64,000 bases of DNA from Fuerstiella sp. (GCA_022447225.1 JAKVAZ010000015.1:39853-103852); one strand, 5' to 3'. Positions 45,352 through 55,359 are shown, counted from the first letter of the stretch. Made by a program: numbers and translations. Notes: generated by a model from the letters alone, not told the origin.

Positions 45352-48300
45352 TCACAGCCGGGCGGTTTTGAATTCAAAGAACTGTTCACCAATCGATTCG
45401 ATAAGTTCCCGTCGGAAGTCGGCACTCACGCTGACCTCACACCCGGTGCCGGTGGTGAGAATGTACCTCAGTCGTTGAGAGCTCCTGTTTTCATCCTGGT
45501 CACTGTCACCGGCAGGGTTCTTCGAGTCGACAACCAGGACCACTCCGGTAGACCCAGGATGTTTCCGGAGGACTCGATGGACCGACTCAATATCGTCGCG
45601 CGTATGCAGCCCCTGTTCAAATTTGATGGCCACCTGTGATGTGAATTCACGATCGGCTTCATCCAAAGAGAACATTCTGTTCACGATCAAATTTGGCTCA
45701 CGTCCGCGACGGTCGACCCTCCCCTGGATGACAACGATATTTTCGGATTTGATCAGCCCCTCAAATCTCGAATAATCAGTCGGCCAGGCAATGCAGCGAA
45801 TAATTCCGGATGGATCTTCCAGATCGAAATTAGCATAGCGGTTTTGACCATTGGAATTTGTTTTCTTTGACGTGGCAATTCGGACGGAACTCACCAGTCC
45901 GGTCACTGTCACAGATTCACCATCGTCCACATCTGCCAGGTCCTGTGTTGTTGTCCGTGAATACGTCGCTATTCTTCTGCTGTGACGGCTCAGTGGATGA
46001 GATGTCAAATAGAAACCCAGTGTTTCTTTCTCCATCGTCAGTTTCTGTGAATGCGTCCAGTCAGGAACGTCGGGAAAACTGACTGTCACCTCTTCTTCAT
46101 CGGCCACATCATCATCGCCGCCGAACAGACTCATCTGCCCGCTCGCCCGGTCCCTCTGCCGTGATATCCCGGCCTGAATTGCCCTTTCTACAACCTCCAT
46201 CTGCTGAGCCCGACTTCCAGGAAGATCGTCTAACGCACCAGCCCTGATCAGGGCTTCCAGAGCACTTTTCGTCAGTGATTTTGAATCAAGGCGTTCTGTC
46301 AAATCAAAGATGTGTTTGAAAGGACCGTTCTCATTTCTTTCGTGTACAATCGTATGCAGCGCACCTTCACCAATGCCCTTGATGGCTCCCATCCCAAACG
46401 TGATCCTGCCGCTGTCGATACCGAATTCAACTTCAGAGCGGTTTACGTTCGGTGGCAGGACTTCCAGTTTCTGACGGCGGGATTCTTCGACGTGCTCGCT
46501 GATTCGTTCGGTGCTTTCCATCCCGCAGCTCAGCAGCGCCGCCATAAACTCAACCGGATAGTGAGCCTTGAGGTACGCCGTTTCATAGGCAATCAATCCG
46601 TATGCGGTGGAGTGAGACTTGTTGAATCCGTAGCCGGCAAACGCGACGATCAGATTCCACAGTTCGTCAGCAAGTGCCACCGGAATATCATTGGTTTTTG
46701 CTCCCCTGAGATAGTCATCATGGAAGCTGTCAATGATCGACTGTTTTTTCTTGCTGATTGCCTTGATGCATTTATAAGCGCTGGCCAGATCCACGTTACC
46801 GACACGATTCAGAATTCGCATCACCTGTTCCTGGTAGACCATCACACCATAGGTCTCCTGCAGGATGTCATCGACTACCGGATGAACCTTGCGAGGTTCT
46901 TTGCGTCCATGCTTGACTTCGACATATTCCAGGATCATTCCCCCTTCCAGAGGTCCCGGACGGTAAAGAGCCGACGTCGCAATGATATCTTCGAAACAGT
47001 CGGGCTTCATCTTGGTCAACAAGTCCCGCATACCACCCGATTCCAGCTGAAAAACCCCTCTGGTTTGACCGCGCTGCAACAGCGCAAACGTTTCCGGATC
47101 TGTCAGATTGTTTTTGACGTCATCAAGACTGAATTCAGGATGTGTTCGCTGCACATTATGAACGGCTCGATCAAGGATGGTGAGATTTCGCAGCCCCAGA
47201 AAATCCATTTTCAACAGGCCAATGTCTTCAATCGTTGGTCCGTCCCACTGAGTAATGATGTCCTGTTTACCGGTGATCTTCTGCAGCGGGACAACTTCGT
47301 TGAGTGCCACATCTGAGACTACGACGCCGGCTGCATGTGTTCCGGTGCTCCGCGCAAGGCCCTCCACCGCCATGGCGTAATCCAGCAATTCACGTGCGAC
47401 CGGATCTGAGTCGTAGGCGGTCTGCAAATCGACACTTTTGTTAAGTGCATCGGCAAGTTTGATGTTCAGCTCATCCGGAACCATTTGAGCCAGATCGTTA
47501 ACGCGGGGAAGCGGAACATCCAGCGCCCGGCCCACATCACGAATTGCATTTCTGGCCTTCAATGTGCCATGCGTTCCGATTTGGGCGACATTCATTTCAC
47601 CGTATTTTTCTTTGGTGTAGTCGATAACCATCTGACGACGGTCACGACAGAAATCAATATCAATGTCCGGTGGCTCATTACGGCTGGGATCCAGAAAGCG
47701 TTCAAACAGCAGGTCATATTTAAGCGGGCAGACATCTCCCAGCCGAAGCAGAAATGCCACGATCGCTCCGCACGCCGAACCACGGGCTCCGCAGGGAATT
47801 CCATTGCGCCGGGCAAATTCAACGAAATCCCAGACGATTAGAAAATAGCTGGCATATCCTTTGGATTCGATAATCGACAGTTCATATTCCAGTCGATCCC
47901 AGTGCTCCTGTGTCAGTTTGTCTCCGTACCGTTCATACATCCGCGCGTTGCAGAGATCTTTCAAATACTGCGTATCTGTTTTATTTTCAGGCGGATGAAA
48001 AACCGGATACAGTTTTCGGTCATGAAGCTGAATGTCGACCCGGTCGGCAATTTCCTGTGATCGTGCGACAGCATCTTCAAGTCCCGGAAATGCACTGTAC
48101 ATCTCGTTCGGACTGCACACATAGAGCCCGTCATTGCTCATCTTCATTCGGCCAGGATCATTACGAGTGCGGCGTGTATTTACACAAAGCATCACGTCCT
48201 GCACTTTGGCATCGTCGCGAGTGAGGTAATGCGCATCGTTGGTGGCAACAAGTGGCAACCCCATTTCGGTAGCCAGATCGACAGTAAGCTCCAGACACTG

Positions 48301-48897
48301 CCTCTGAATTTCAAACCCAGCGTCCTGAATCTCCATAAAAAAGCGATCTCCAAACACTTGTGAGTACCACTCAGCTAACTGACGTGCCTCATTGGTTCGT
48401 TCGGCCAGAAGGAGTTTGGAGAGTTCACTGGAAACACAGCCGGACAGACAAATGATGCCTTCGCTGTGTTCCTTCAGCAACTCCCGGTCAATTCGCGGTT
48501 TGTAGTGAAACCCTTCCAGATAGGCCGCTGAAGCCATTTGAATCAGATTGTCAAATCCGATGCGATTCATTGCCAGAAGCGTTAGATGCGACTGTGCTTC
48601 TTTTTGGCGTGTCGCGCTGCGATCCGTCCGTCGCCCCGGCGCCACATAAGCCTCGTAGCCGATAATCGGATTTACGTCACGACTTCTGCATGACCGGTGA
48701 AATTCAATGGCCCCGTACAGGTTTCCATGGTCTGTGATGGCAACCGCATTCATCCCCATTTCTTTGACACGATCCACGAGCATCGGAATGCGATTAACCC
48801 CGTCCAGCAGACTGTAATGGGTATGGCAGTGCAGATGTGCAAAGGGGCGCGCGCCGACCGCAGGCAAAACCGCAGGATTCTCCGTATCGCTGATCAT
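45352..48897 (-). CDS. dnaE: DNA polymerase III alpha subunit
   Basis: 1181-aa replicative polymerase. The N-terminal PHP domain (about 17-290) keeps a full set of metal ligands (HLHCHTHYS, TDHGN, GYEAY, SHLTLL, SGC, NDAHYL). The polymerase core has the catalytic aspartates in PDIDIDF, and later GYGFNKSHSTAYGLIAYETA. An OB domain near 975-1060 (VTGLVSSVRIATSKK) and a C-terminal tail domain follow. It is convergent with the S1 gene (73 nt between stops). Confidence 0.97.
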   Translation of the reverse strand: MISDTENPAVLPAVGARPFAHLHCHTHYSLLDGVNRIPMLVDRVKEMGMNAVAITDHGNLYGAIEFHRSCRSRDVNPIIGYEAYVAPGRRTDRSATRQKEAQSHLTLLAMNRIGFDNLIQMASAAYLEGFHYKPRIDRELLKEHSEGIICLSGCVSSELSKLLLAERTNEARQLAEWYSQVFGDRFFMEIQDAGFEIQRQCLELTVDLATEMGLPLVATNDAHYLTRDDAKVQDVMLCVNTRRTRNDPGRMKMSNDGLYVCSPNEMYSAFPGLEDAVARSQEIADRVDIQLHDRKLYPVFHPPENKTDTQYLKDLCNARMYERYGDKLTQEHWDRLEYELSIIESKGYASYFLIVWDFVEFARRNGIPCGARGSACGAIVAFLLRLGDVCPLKYDLLFERFLDPSRNEPPDIDIDFCRDRRQMVIDYTKEKYGEMNVAQIGTHGTLKARNAIRDVGRALDVPLPRVNDLAQMVPDELNIKLADALNKSVDLQTAYDSDPVARELLDYAMAVEGLARSTGTHAAGVVVSDVALNEVVPLQKITGKQDIITQWDGPTIEDIGLLKMDFLGLRNLTILDRAVHNVQRTHPEFSLDDVKNNLTDPETFALLQRGQTRGVFQLESGGMRDLLTKMKPDCFEDIIATSALYRPGPLEGGMILEYVEVKHGRKEPRKVHPVVDDILQETYGVMVYQEQVMRILNRVGNVDLASAYKCIKAISKKKQSIIDSFHDDYLRGAKTNDIPVALADELWNLIVAFAGYGFNKSHSTAYGLIAYETAYLKAHYPVEFMAALLSCGMESTERISEHVEESRRQKLEVLPPNVNRSEVEFGIDSGRITFGMGAIKGIGEGALHTIVHERNENGPFKHIFDLTERLDSKSLTKSALEALIRAGALDDLPGSRAQQMEVVERAIQAGISRQRDRASGQMSLFGGDDDVADEEEVTVSFPDVPDWTHSQKLTMEKETLGFYLTSHPLSRHSRRIATYSRTTTQDLADVDDGESVTVTGLVSSVRIATSKKTNSNGQNRYANFDLEDPSGIIRCIAWPTDYSRFEGLIKSENIVVIQGRVDRRGREPNLIVNRMFSLDEADREFTSQVAIKFEQGLHTRDDIESVHRVLRKHPGSTGVVLVVDSKNPAGDSDQDENRSSQRLRYILTTGTGCEVSVSADFRRELIESIGEQFFEFKTARL

Positions 48898-49077
48898 TGG
48901 TAATCCGTCCTTTGTCGATCGACACCGTGTTTCGATACTTTCTGACAGCCGATGCAGTTACCGACTACATCAGCCGGACGGCCTGTACAGAAAGCGATTC
49001 CTGATGATTATCTTCACGGACCACAAACGTGTTTGCAATCCAGGGTGCGTTATGTAGTGACAGTGTAATTTTTAGAC

Positions 49078-49773
49078 TCAGGATGATGACGCACGCCCCG
49101 CCAGAATTCTCTGTGCCAGCTGAAAATCCGCCGCGGTGGTGATTTTGATGTTATCCCAGGCTCCGTCGGTCACCGTGACCGGGTGTCCAAGTGATTCTAC
49201 GATCGAAGATTCGTCCGTAAATTCCTGTAGCTTTTCACCGACCTGACGAAATGCTTCCAGTAGCAGCCCCCGTGAAAACCCCTGGGGCGTCTGAGCCAGC
49301 ACCAGGTTCGATCGATCGACTGTGGATTCAACACAACTGGCTTCACTGACGCGTTTGACTGTGCTGGTCACCGGGACACCGGGAATCGCAGCACCTGTTT
49401 TGACGGTCGCAGCGAAAACCGCATCAATAACGGCGGACCTGATAAGCGGTCGGGCCACATCATGGACCGCAACAAATTCACATGACTCGCGCACGGCCTG
49501 GAGACCGTTGAGCACACTCTCCGATCGCGAGACCCCGCCGCTTATCAGTTCAACACCAGACAGACCGTCACCAAACTGACGAGTGAATCCGGCCAGATCT
49601 GACCCCGGGAGTATCAACAGAATCTGTTTGACATCCTGCCGTCGGGCGAAAGCCTGCACCGTCCGTTTCCATACAGGCAATCCATCCAGACTGACAAACG
49701 GTTTTTTGTGATCAAAGCCACGAAAGCGACTGCTGTTTCCTGCAGCCGGAAGAATTACGGCAAAATCAGCCAT
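49078..49773 (-). CDS. ispD: 2-C-methyl-D-erythritol 4-phosphate cytidylyltransferase
   Basis: 231 aa; couples CTP and MEP in the non-mevalonate isoprenoid pathway. The nucleotide loop is LPAAGNSSRFRG with the Lys pair in DHKKPF. VHDVARPLI and TVKRVSEASCVESTVDR fit the family, as does LAQTPQGFSRGLL. It is 30 nt downstream of the unknown gene at 49804 on the same strand. IspE, the next enzyme of the pathway, is encoded at 62104. IspF is not in the window and is not fused to IspD. Confidence 0.94.
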   Translation of the reverse strand: MADFAVILPAAGNSSRFRGFDHKKPFVSLDGLPVWKRTVQAFARRQDVKQILLILPGSDLAGFTRQFGDGLSGVELISGGVSRSESVLNGLQAVRESCEFVAVHDVARPLIRSAVIDAVFAATVKTGAAIPGVPVTSTVKRVSEASCVESTVDRSNLVLAQTPQGFSRGLLLEAFRQVGEKLQEFTDESSIVESLGHPVTVTDGAWDNIKITTAADFQLAQRILAGRASSS

Positions 49774-49803
49774 AGCATTCCGATTAACGACGTGTTCAAG
49801 CGT

Positions 49804-50982
49804 TCAGGAGCTGCTGTTGAGCGCTGTGAAGCGGGCAGTGGCCCATGCAATCACATCATCTCTGGACCTGGCCGTTTCTTCCAGTAAATCAAGACGCCCC
49901 TGCTCTACGCACAAAGACGTAAAAGAAAATCCACCTGGATCCTGAACGTTTGCCAGCACTGGTGCCGTTCGCACCAGTGCAACAGCATCCTGATCGGTTC
50001 GCTGGCCAAGATCCAAAATCACAAAAGCCACCAGTCTTTTACCGCCATCCTCCGCTTCGGCATCCATGCGTCCGATAAACCATTCCAGCGCATCCTCAGC
50101 ATTGCGCCCCGCCAGTGCATTCAGAAAGTGCAGATGCGCTTCGTAATAGCGATCGAACGGGGGGTTGCCTGGATACTGCAGTGACTCCGACAACTGGTTT
50201 CCGTACTCGCTCAGTTCGATCGCCAGTTCCAGTTCCGGGTCATCCGGTGTCAGTGATCTGGCAAAACCGACGATTGAATGCAGGTGGGACACATCAATGT
50301 GATAGTTCCCCTCTGCAAACAGCACCTCCTGACCGGTCATCAATTCCCGAATCGATGCCGATCCGTCGACGGCCGGATCCCGTGACTCCAGATCCGATCT
50401 GAGCGAGTGCTGCAAATCTGAATAAATCTGCCGGACCAGCAGGGCTGCCGACTGCCGTCGTTCTTCAAACGTCATTTGCTGCTGAAGCTGGCTAAGCGTT
50501 GTCACCGAATTGCAGGTACCATGTGTCTTAAGCAGAAACTCCAGTCCTTTGACCATATGAGCGCCTTCATAAAGCGCCACATTCATCACCTCGTCAAACG
50601 ATTCATCCGGATCCTGCGGAATGCTCACCCTGTCGATTACTTCACGAACCGGATCTGGCTCACCAATCGTTCGAAAATACGTCCAGGCATCTGTGAGCTG
50701 ATCATTTTCAAGTAACAGCTGCCCGACGGTGCGTGCCGCATCGATATAAGCATCCCGAAATGAAGACTGATGTTCCGATGGAATGTTGTCGAGCGAAGTC
50801 GGCTCCGAAAGTGGGAGACCAAGCTGATGACGTGTCCGAATCAATTTGGCATCAAACAGTCGATGAAAATCCTTTTCATGCATCAGCACGTCTTCCAGTG
50901 CCTCGAACACCTGGTCTGTGTCCGCTGAACTGTCAAGACGTTCGATGACTGAGTCAATTTTGGTCGTCGAGCCGGTGGTCAT
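49804..50982 (-). CDS. Conserved-looking hypothetical protein, helical
   Basis: 392 aa, no recognised family. It appears cytosolic: no signal peptide or membrane helix. Composition is acidic and helical throughout (SVIERLDSSADTDQVFEAL; LLVRQIYSDLQHSL). The start at ATG 50982 has GGGAT upstream. It lies 55 nt after the PSP1 gene and 30 nt before ispD on the same strand, suggesting one transcript PSP1-unknown-ispD(-dnaE). Its role is not inferable; the context is mixed housekeeping. Confidence 0.75.
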   Translation of the reverse strand: MTTGSTTKIDSVIERLDSSADTDQVFEALEDVLMHEKDFHRLFDAKLIRTRHQLGLPLSEPTSLDNIPSEHQSSFRDAYIDAARTVGQLLLENDQLTDAWTYFRTIGEPDPVREVIDRVSIPQDPDESFDEVMNVALYEGAHMVKGLEFLLKTHGTCNSVTTLSQLQQQMTFEERRQSAALLVRQIYSDLQHSLRSDLESRDPAVDGSASIRELMTGQEVLFAEGNYHIDVSHLHSIVGFARSLTPDDPELELAIELSEYGNQLSESLQYPGNPPFDRYYEAHLHFLNALAGRNAEDALEWFIGRMDAEAEDGGKRLVAFVILDLGQRTDQDAVALVRTAPVLANVQDPGGFSFTSLCVEQGRLDLLEETARSRDDVIAWATARFTALNSSS

Positions 50983-51037
50983 TTTCTATCCCGCTGAAAA
51001 ACGCAAAAAATACTGCATCGGCATGCCTCAACAGAAA

Positions 51038-51625
51038 TTACCCGCAACCACATGCCGTTCCGCATCCGCCAGCCATACCATCAACAGGTCCGTCAGCGTC
51101 GACTGGCTGAACACTCACGATACCGAACCCGGCGGCTGCCGCAAGCAGGGCCAGACGAGTGGTTTCGGCACCTCTTTCGTTGAGTACGTAGAGAATTTGT
51201 TTTTCGTCGTCGAGAGTCCGTTCAATTTCCATCAATTCCAGTTCAAGATTCCACTCCTGGATTCGCCGGTGCCAGACCTGGAACGAACCGGCAGCCTGCT
51301 GCCGGCGTTTGAGATACAGATTATGGTCATCGGAAGTTGCTGTTCGCTCGATCGGACCCGCCGGCTGGTGACTTTTCGACAGAGCTGCCGGAATGATATC
51401 GAGTACTTCACCCAGTTCCTGACCGCGATCCGTCATGATCACTACCGCCGTACCCCGTTTGATGTGCTCGATCTCAGCAGTATCAACGGTGTACAGCGCT
51501 GCCTGAGGAATTGCTCCGTAACGCACCAGCAGATGGCCAGTGGCATCATCTGCGGATGAAACAGCAGTCGGGTCAGCCGGGGAAATCACGCTTTGGTTTG
51601 CCTTTGAACGAATCGATCTTAACAA
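51038..51625 (-). CDS. PSP1 domain protein (RicT/YaaT-like)
   Basis: 195 aa. The core (VVIMTDRGQELGEVLDI; NLYLKRRQQAAGSF; LDDEKQILYVLN) is the PSP1 domain found in Bacillus RicT (YaaT), a partner of RNase Y-dependent processing and sporulation phosphorelay. The C-terminus is a Gly/Cys tail (GGCGTACGCG) that may bind a metal or Fe-S cluster. Its start is uncertain: TTG 51625 or a GTG twelve codons later. It opens the ispD transcript. Confidence 0.78.
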   Translation of the reverse strand: MLRSIRSKANQSVISPADPTAVSSADDATGHLLVRYGAIPQAALYTVDTAEIEHIKRGTAVVIMTDRGQELGEVLDIIPAALSKSHQPAGPIERTATSDDHNLYLKRRQQAAGSFQVWHRRIQEWNLELELMEIERTLDDEKQILYVLNERGAETTRLALLAAAAGFGIVSVQPVDADGPVDGMAGGCGTACGCG

Positions 51626-51939
51626 TTATGCCAAAGGAATAAGTCTATACACTCAAATCATCGGTGTCACTTGCGATGCAGCCATCTGACACTGTTGACG
51701 GACGTTCTTGCATTGCCAGTCTGTTGTATCCGGACGCAGACCCCGCCTGTACCGGAAATTTCGCGGCAAACTAACAAACCGCACCAATCTGAATTCTGCA
51801 GCCATGCTTGGCGGAGGTACCGGAGTTGTCTCTTAAATCCAAAATGAAGCCATTCCATTCCAGGAATGAGTCCCAAACGGCAGAACGAGTTGCTTCCGAG
51901 CCGGTACCGTGCAATCTGTCACCCCGACAGGTCGAGGAT
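51626..51939. other. Divergent intergenic region PSP1 / redoxin
   Basis: 314 nt. The redoxin frame is open back to TTG 51808, so part of this region may be coding. CATAAT and related AT-rich hexamers occur near 51620-51640 on the minus strand, close to the PSP1 start. No firm promoter is called. Confidence 0.35.
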
Positions 51940-52611
51940 ATGTATGAAGTGGCTCCGAAATATTCCTCTCTGATTCACCCGCCGCATCGAGGTCCGCTTC
52001 TTCTGATATCCGGCCTGATCACACTTCTGTGGAACGTTTCCTCGTGTGTTTACGCCAGCGAATTTACAATTGGGAACCAACTGCCCGAAGTATCAGGGCT
52101 CATCGGCATCGACGGAATGGAATGGAGTTCGAAGAGTCAAGCAGACGCAAAAGTGCTTATTGTCGTATTTACCTGCAACAAATGTCCCTATTCCGTTGAC
52201 TATGAGGACCGACTGAATGCGTTGCACAGTCAATGCGTCGATTCAGATGGAAAGGTCAGGCTCCTGGTTGTGAACAGCAACACCGGTCGGAATGAGTCTC
52301 TGCCGGAAATGACGAAGCGTGCGAAACAGAAACAATTTCGATTTGTGTACGTCAAAGACGGTGACCAGTCCTTTGCTCGATCCGTGGGAGCAGTTTACAC
52401 CCCGGAGTGTTTTGTGTTTGATCAGGACCGGCATCTGGTCTACAAGGGGGCTCTGGACGATTCCACCACGGAAACCAAAGTGAAAGTGAATTATGTCAAT
52501 GACGCCGTCTCGGCGGTACTCGCCGGCGTTCCTGTCAGAAAACCCAAAGCCGGGGCCCGGGGCTGTGCGATTCGATTCAAACGGCACCGTCCAGAAAATC
52601 GCAAACCCTGA
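51940..52611 (+). CDS. Exported thioredoxin-like (redoxin) protein
   Basis: 223 aa from ATG 51940 (the frame extends to ATG 51844 and TTG 51808). A signal or anchor segment (LLLISGLITLLWNVSSCVYA) is followed by a thioredoxin fold of the AhpC/TSA-redoxin type. The redox motif is CNKCPYS; the cis-Pro region is GAVYTPECFVFD. The C-terminal GCAIRF is common in planctomycete redoxins. It probably acts on periplasmic disulfides or peroxides; the target is unknown. It ends 125 nt before rsgA. Confidence 0.8.
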   Translation: MYEVAPKYSSLIHPPHRGPLLLISGLITLLWNVSSCVYASEFTIGNQLPEVSGLIGIDGMEWSSKSQADAKVLIVVFTCNKCPYSVDYEDRLNALHSQCVDSDGKVRLLVVNSNTGRNESLPEMTKRAKQKQFRFVYVKDGDQSFARSVGAVYTPECFVFDQDRHLVYKGALDDSTTETKVKVNYVNDAVSAVLAGVPVRKPKAGARGCAIRFKRHRPENRKP

Positions 52612-52736
52612 TTCAAAGCGTCCGCCACGCCGGAGATGAACGGAATCATGCGAAATCCGTTGTCGAAAGAAACAATGTACGACCGGAATGCTGACCGGAT
52701 ACTGCTGTCTTTCACCCGCGTCCCGGTAGTCCGATA

Positions 52737-53927
52737 ATGGCAAAAAAGCGATCCGGAGATTCCAAACGCAGAAGATCCGGCCGACGCAAAGTCCGTGTGG
52801 ATATCAGGCGCAATAAGCAAACGCGTCCCCGCCGTCAGAACCTCACTCAGGATATGCTCACTGATGCGGACTCCGCTGCTGACGCTGAAAACACGGAGCG
52901 TCTGAGTGGCAAGGGCCATTTGTCACGGCGTCGGACAATCATCACTGATGCTGAAAATGACGAGTCATTCTGCGTAACAGACGTCAATGGTTGTCTCAAT
53001 GGTCGGGTGCTGAGCTTCACGGGGCTCAACTGTATCGTGCAGTCAGACAGCGATGGTCGAAAGTTTGAATGTACTTTGCGCGGTGTCCTGCGGACCATGG
53101 CCCGGGAAAGTCGAAACGCCGTTGTCACCGGTGACCGAGTGAGATTTCGGCCGGAAGGCGACGTGTACCAGGGAGTGATTGAACAGGTTGAGCCGCGGCA
53201 CGGAACACTGGCGCGACATAGTCAGGGAAAGGAACACGTGTTGGTCGCCAATATCGACCAGATACTGATCGTCGCCTCGGCCGCGAGTCCGGAACTCAAA
53301 ACGAACCTGATTGACCGCTATCTCGTCAACGCTGAGGTGAATGAAATCCCGGCTGTCGTCTGTATCAACAAAGTCGATCTGGTGGACATCAACGTATTGC
53401 AGTCAGTGACTTCACTTTACAGCCGACTGGGATATCGCATCGTACTGACAAGTGCCGTCAACGGTCATGGGATCGATGAATTGAGAACACTTTTGTCCCA
53501 CCGTGAAACAGCAGTGAGTGGACAAAGTGGAGTCGGCAAGTCGTCTCTGCTGAATACCGTCGACCACAGTCTGAACCTGGAGACATCAGACATCAGTAAC
53601 TGGAGCCAAAAAGGTCGACATACGACCCGTCGAACTCATCTGCTGCCACTAGAGTCAGGTGGCTGGGTTGCCGACACTCCTGGGATTCGACAATTCACGC
53701 TTTGGGATCTCGGCCTTGAAGAAATTGACGGATTCTTCGCTGAATTTCGCTCATTCATCCCGTATTGCCGATTTCCGGACTGCAGTCATATCCACGAACA
53801 GCAGTGTGGCGTGAAGGATGCTGCGGCCGACGGACTCATCGCTCAGATACGTTACGACAGCTATGTACGTATGCGAGAGGAAGATGCTGCGCACCGAAAA
53901 GCACCGCCGTCAGATCCACTGACATGA
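52737..53927 (+). CDS. rsgA: Ribosome small subunit-dependent GTPase A
   Basis: 396 aa; assists late 30S maturation. A basic N-terminal extension of about 90 residues (many KRR, RRSG) precedes the OB domain. The GTPase motifs are in permuted order: G4 NKVD, then G1 GQSGVGKSSLL, then G3 DTPGIRQF. The C-terminal zinc knuckle is CRFPDCSHIHEQQC. Normal RsgA is about 300-350 aa; the extra length is the basic N-terminus, which could aid rRNA binding. Its stop overlaps the RtcB start by 4 nt. Confidence 0.94.
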   Translation: MAKKRSGDSKRRRSGRRKVRVDIRRNKQTRPRRQNLTQDMLTDADSAADAENTERLSGKGHLSRRRTIITDAENDESFCVTDVNGCLNGRVLSFTGLNCIVQSDSDGRKFECTLRGVLRTMARESRNAVVTGDRVRFRPEGDVYQGVIEQVEPRHGTLARHSQGKEHVLVANIDQILIVASAASPELKTNLIDRYLVNAEVNEIPAVVCINKVDLVDINVLQSVTSLYSRLGYRIVLTSAVNGHGIDELRTLLSHRETAVSGQSGVGKSSLLNTVDHSLNLETSDISNWSQKGRHTTRRTHLLPLESGGWVADTPGIRQFTLWDLGLEEIDGFFAEFRSFIPYCRFPDCSHIHEQQCGVKDAAADGLIAQIRYDSYVRMREEDAAHRKAPPSDPLT

Positions 53928-55315
53928 ACACTCGACAGCTGCAAAAACTGGGGATCCCCGGATACAGCCTCCGGATCGCTGTCATTGCCGTTCAGCAACT
54001 GATTTCGCAAAAAAAACTGTCGCGTTCTGAGATCAAGGCCCGACTGTCCCAGGTGGTTCAGAACCCGTGTTTGTTCACTGCCGACCCGGTTCTGGATGCC
54101 CTGGCAAAGTCGCTTCAGGACCATCGTCCGGCTGCTGCACAACCGCCGATTTCCTGTGAACGCTGGGGAAGTATGATCGACGATGCCACACTTCAGCAAA
54201 TGAACGCCGCCTGTAAAATCCCCGGCGCTGTGGCCGCCGCTGTCATGCCTGACGCTCACGTCGGTTATGGTCTGCCGATCGGCGGAGTTCTGGCTCTGGA
54301 CAACGCGGTTGTCCCCTACGCAGTCGGTGTTGACATTGCCTGTCGAATGAAACTGTCTGTACTGGACACACCGTCAGAGAGTATTGACAACAGGTTTGTG
54401 CATTATCGGAGAGCCCTGGAACAGGGAACCGTGTTTGGTATTGGAGGGGAACATAAAAAACCGCAGGAACACCCGGTTTTAGACGCCAACTGGAACGTCA
54501 GTGATATCACACGCCGGAACAGAGACAAAGCGAGGCGTCAACTGGGAACATCCGGATCGGGCAACCATTTCGTAGAGTTCGGTATTGTGACAGTAACAGA
54601 GCGATCACAGGAACTGAACCTGGAACCAGGGCTATACACCGGATTACTGAGTCACAGTGGAAGCCGAGGTACCGGGGCCTCAGTGTGCTCCACCTATTCA
54701 GCCATAGCCCGTCGGCAGATGCCGCATAAGTGGGAACATTTGGGTCATCTCGCGTGGCTGGACATGGACAGCCATGAAGGGCAGGAATACTGGGCGGCCA
54801 TGAGCCTGATGGGTGATTACGCGTCTGCCGGACACGATGTGATTCATCGTCTTGTCGTCCAACTGCTTGGGGGTGAGGTCATTTTGGCCGTGGAAAATCA
54901 TCACAATTTTGCGTGGAAGGAAACTCACCGCGGCAGAGAGACCATCGTACATCGAAAAGGGGCCACACCTGCGGGGCAGGGCGTACTCGGGGTGATCCCA
55001 GGATCAATGGCCGATCCGGCATACGTTGTCCGCGGTCTCGGAAATACTTCCAGTTTGAATTCGGCGGCCCATGGAGCCGGCCGAATCATGTCCCGCCGGG
55101 CAGCTCGCAGCCGATTTTCATATCCGACAGTACGCAACACTCTAAAGAAACGAGGCATTCACGTCCTTTCTGCGGGTCCCGACGAGGTCCCTGGAGTCTA
55201 TAAGAACATCGAACAGGTGATGGCTGAACAGTCGGATCTGGTAGAACCGATAGCCCGATTTGATCCTAAGATTGTCAGGATGTGCGGGGACGGGACCAGT
55301 CGCCCTGAGGACTGA
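53924..55315 (+). CDS. rtcB: RtcB-type RNA ligase/splicing protein
   Basis: 463 aa from ATG 53924, which overlaps the rsgA stop as ATGA. It would join RNA 2',3'-cyclic phosphate or 3'-phosphate ends to 5'-OH using GTP and Mn2+. Metal and nucleotide residues seen: Cys and Asp in GVDIACRM, His in GSGNHFVE, His in LSHSGSRGTG, His in VENHHNFAW, and the guanylylated His in AHGAGR. The first motif reads DIACRM, not the common DIGCGM, so it belongs to a divergent clade. There is no RtcA or archease next to it. Translational coupling to a ribosome maturation GTPase suggests rRNA or tRNA repair (inference). Confidence 0.88.
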   Translation: MNTRQLQKLGIPGYSLRIAVIAVQQLISQKKLSRSEIKARLSQVVQNPCLFTADPVLDALAKSLQDHRPAAAQPPISCERWGSMIDDATLQQMNAACKIPGAVAAAVMPDAHVGYGLPIGGVLALDNAVVPYAVGVDIACRMKLSVLDTPSESIDNRFVHYRRALEQGTVFGIGGEHKKPQEHPVLDANWNVSDITRRNRDKARRQLGTSGSGNHFVEFGIVTVTERSQELNLEPGLYTGLLSHSGSRGTGASVCSTYSAIARRQMPHKWEHLGHLAWLDMDSHEGQEYWAAMSLMGDYASAGHDVIHRLVVQLLGGEVILAVENHHNFAWKETHRGRETIVHRKGATPAGQGVLGVIPGSMADPAYVVRGLGNTSSLNSAAHGAGRIMSRRAARSRFSYPTVRNTLKKRGIHVLSAGPDEVPGVYKNIEQVMAEQSDLVEPIARFDPKIVRMCGDGTSRPED

Positions 55316-55338
55316 TGCGATCTAAAAATTGACATTAC

Positions 55339-55359
55339 AGATCTGAAATCTGAGATCTG
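55339..55359 (+). repeat. Three tandem heptamers upstream of serA
   Basis: AGATCTG, AAATCTG and AGATCTG follow one another without gaps, about 92 nt before the serA start. The unit includes the palindrome CAGATCTG. It may be an operator for a serine-pathway regulator; no regulator is identified. Confidence 0.5.
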
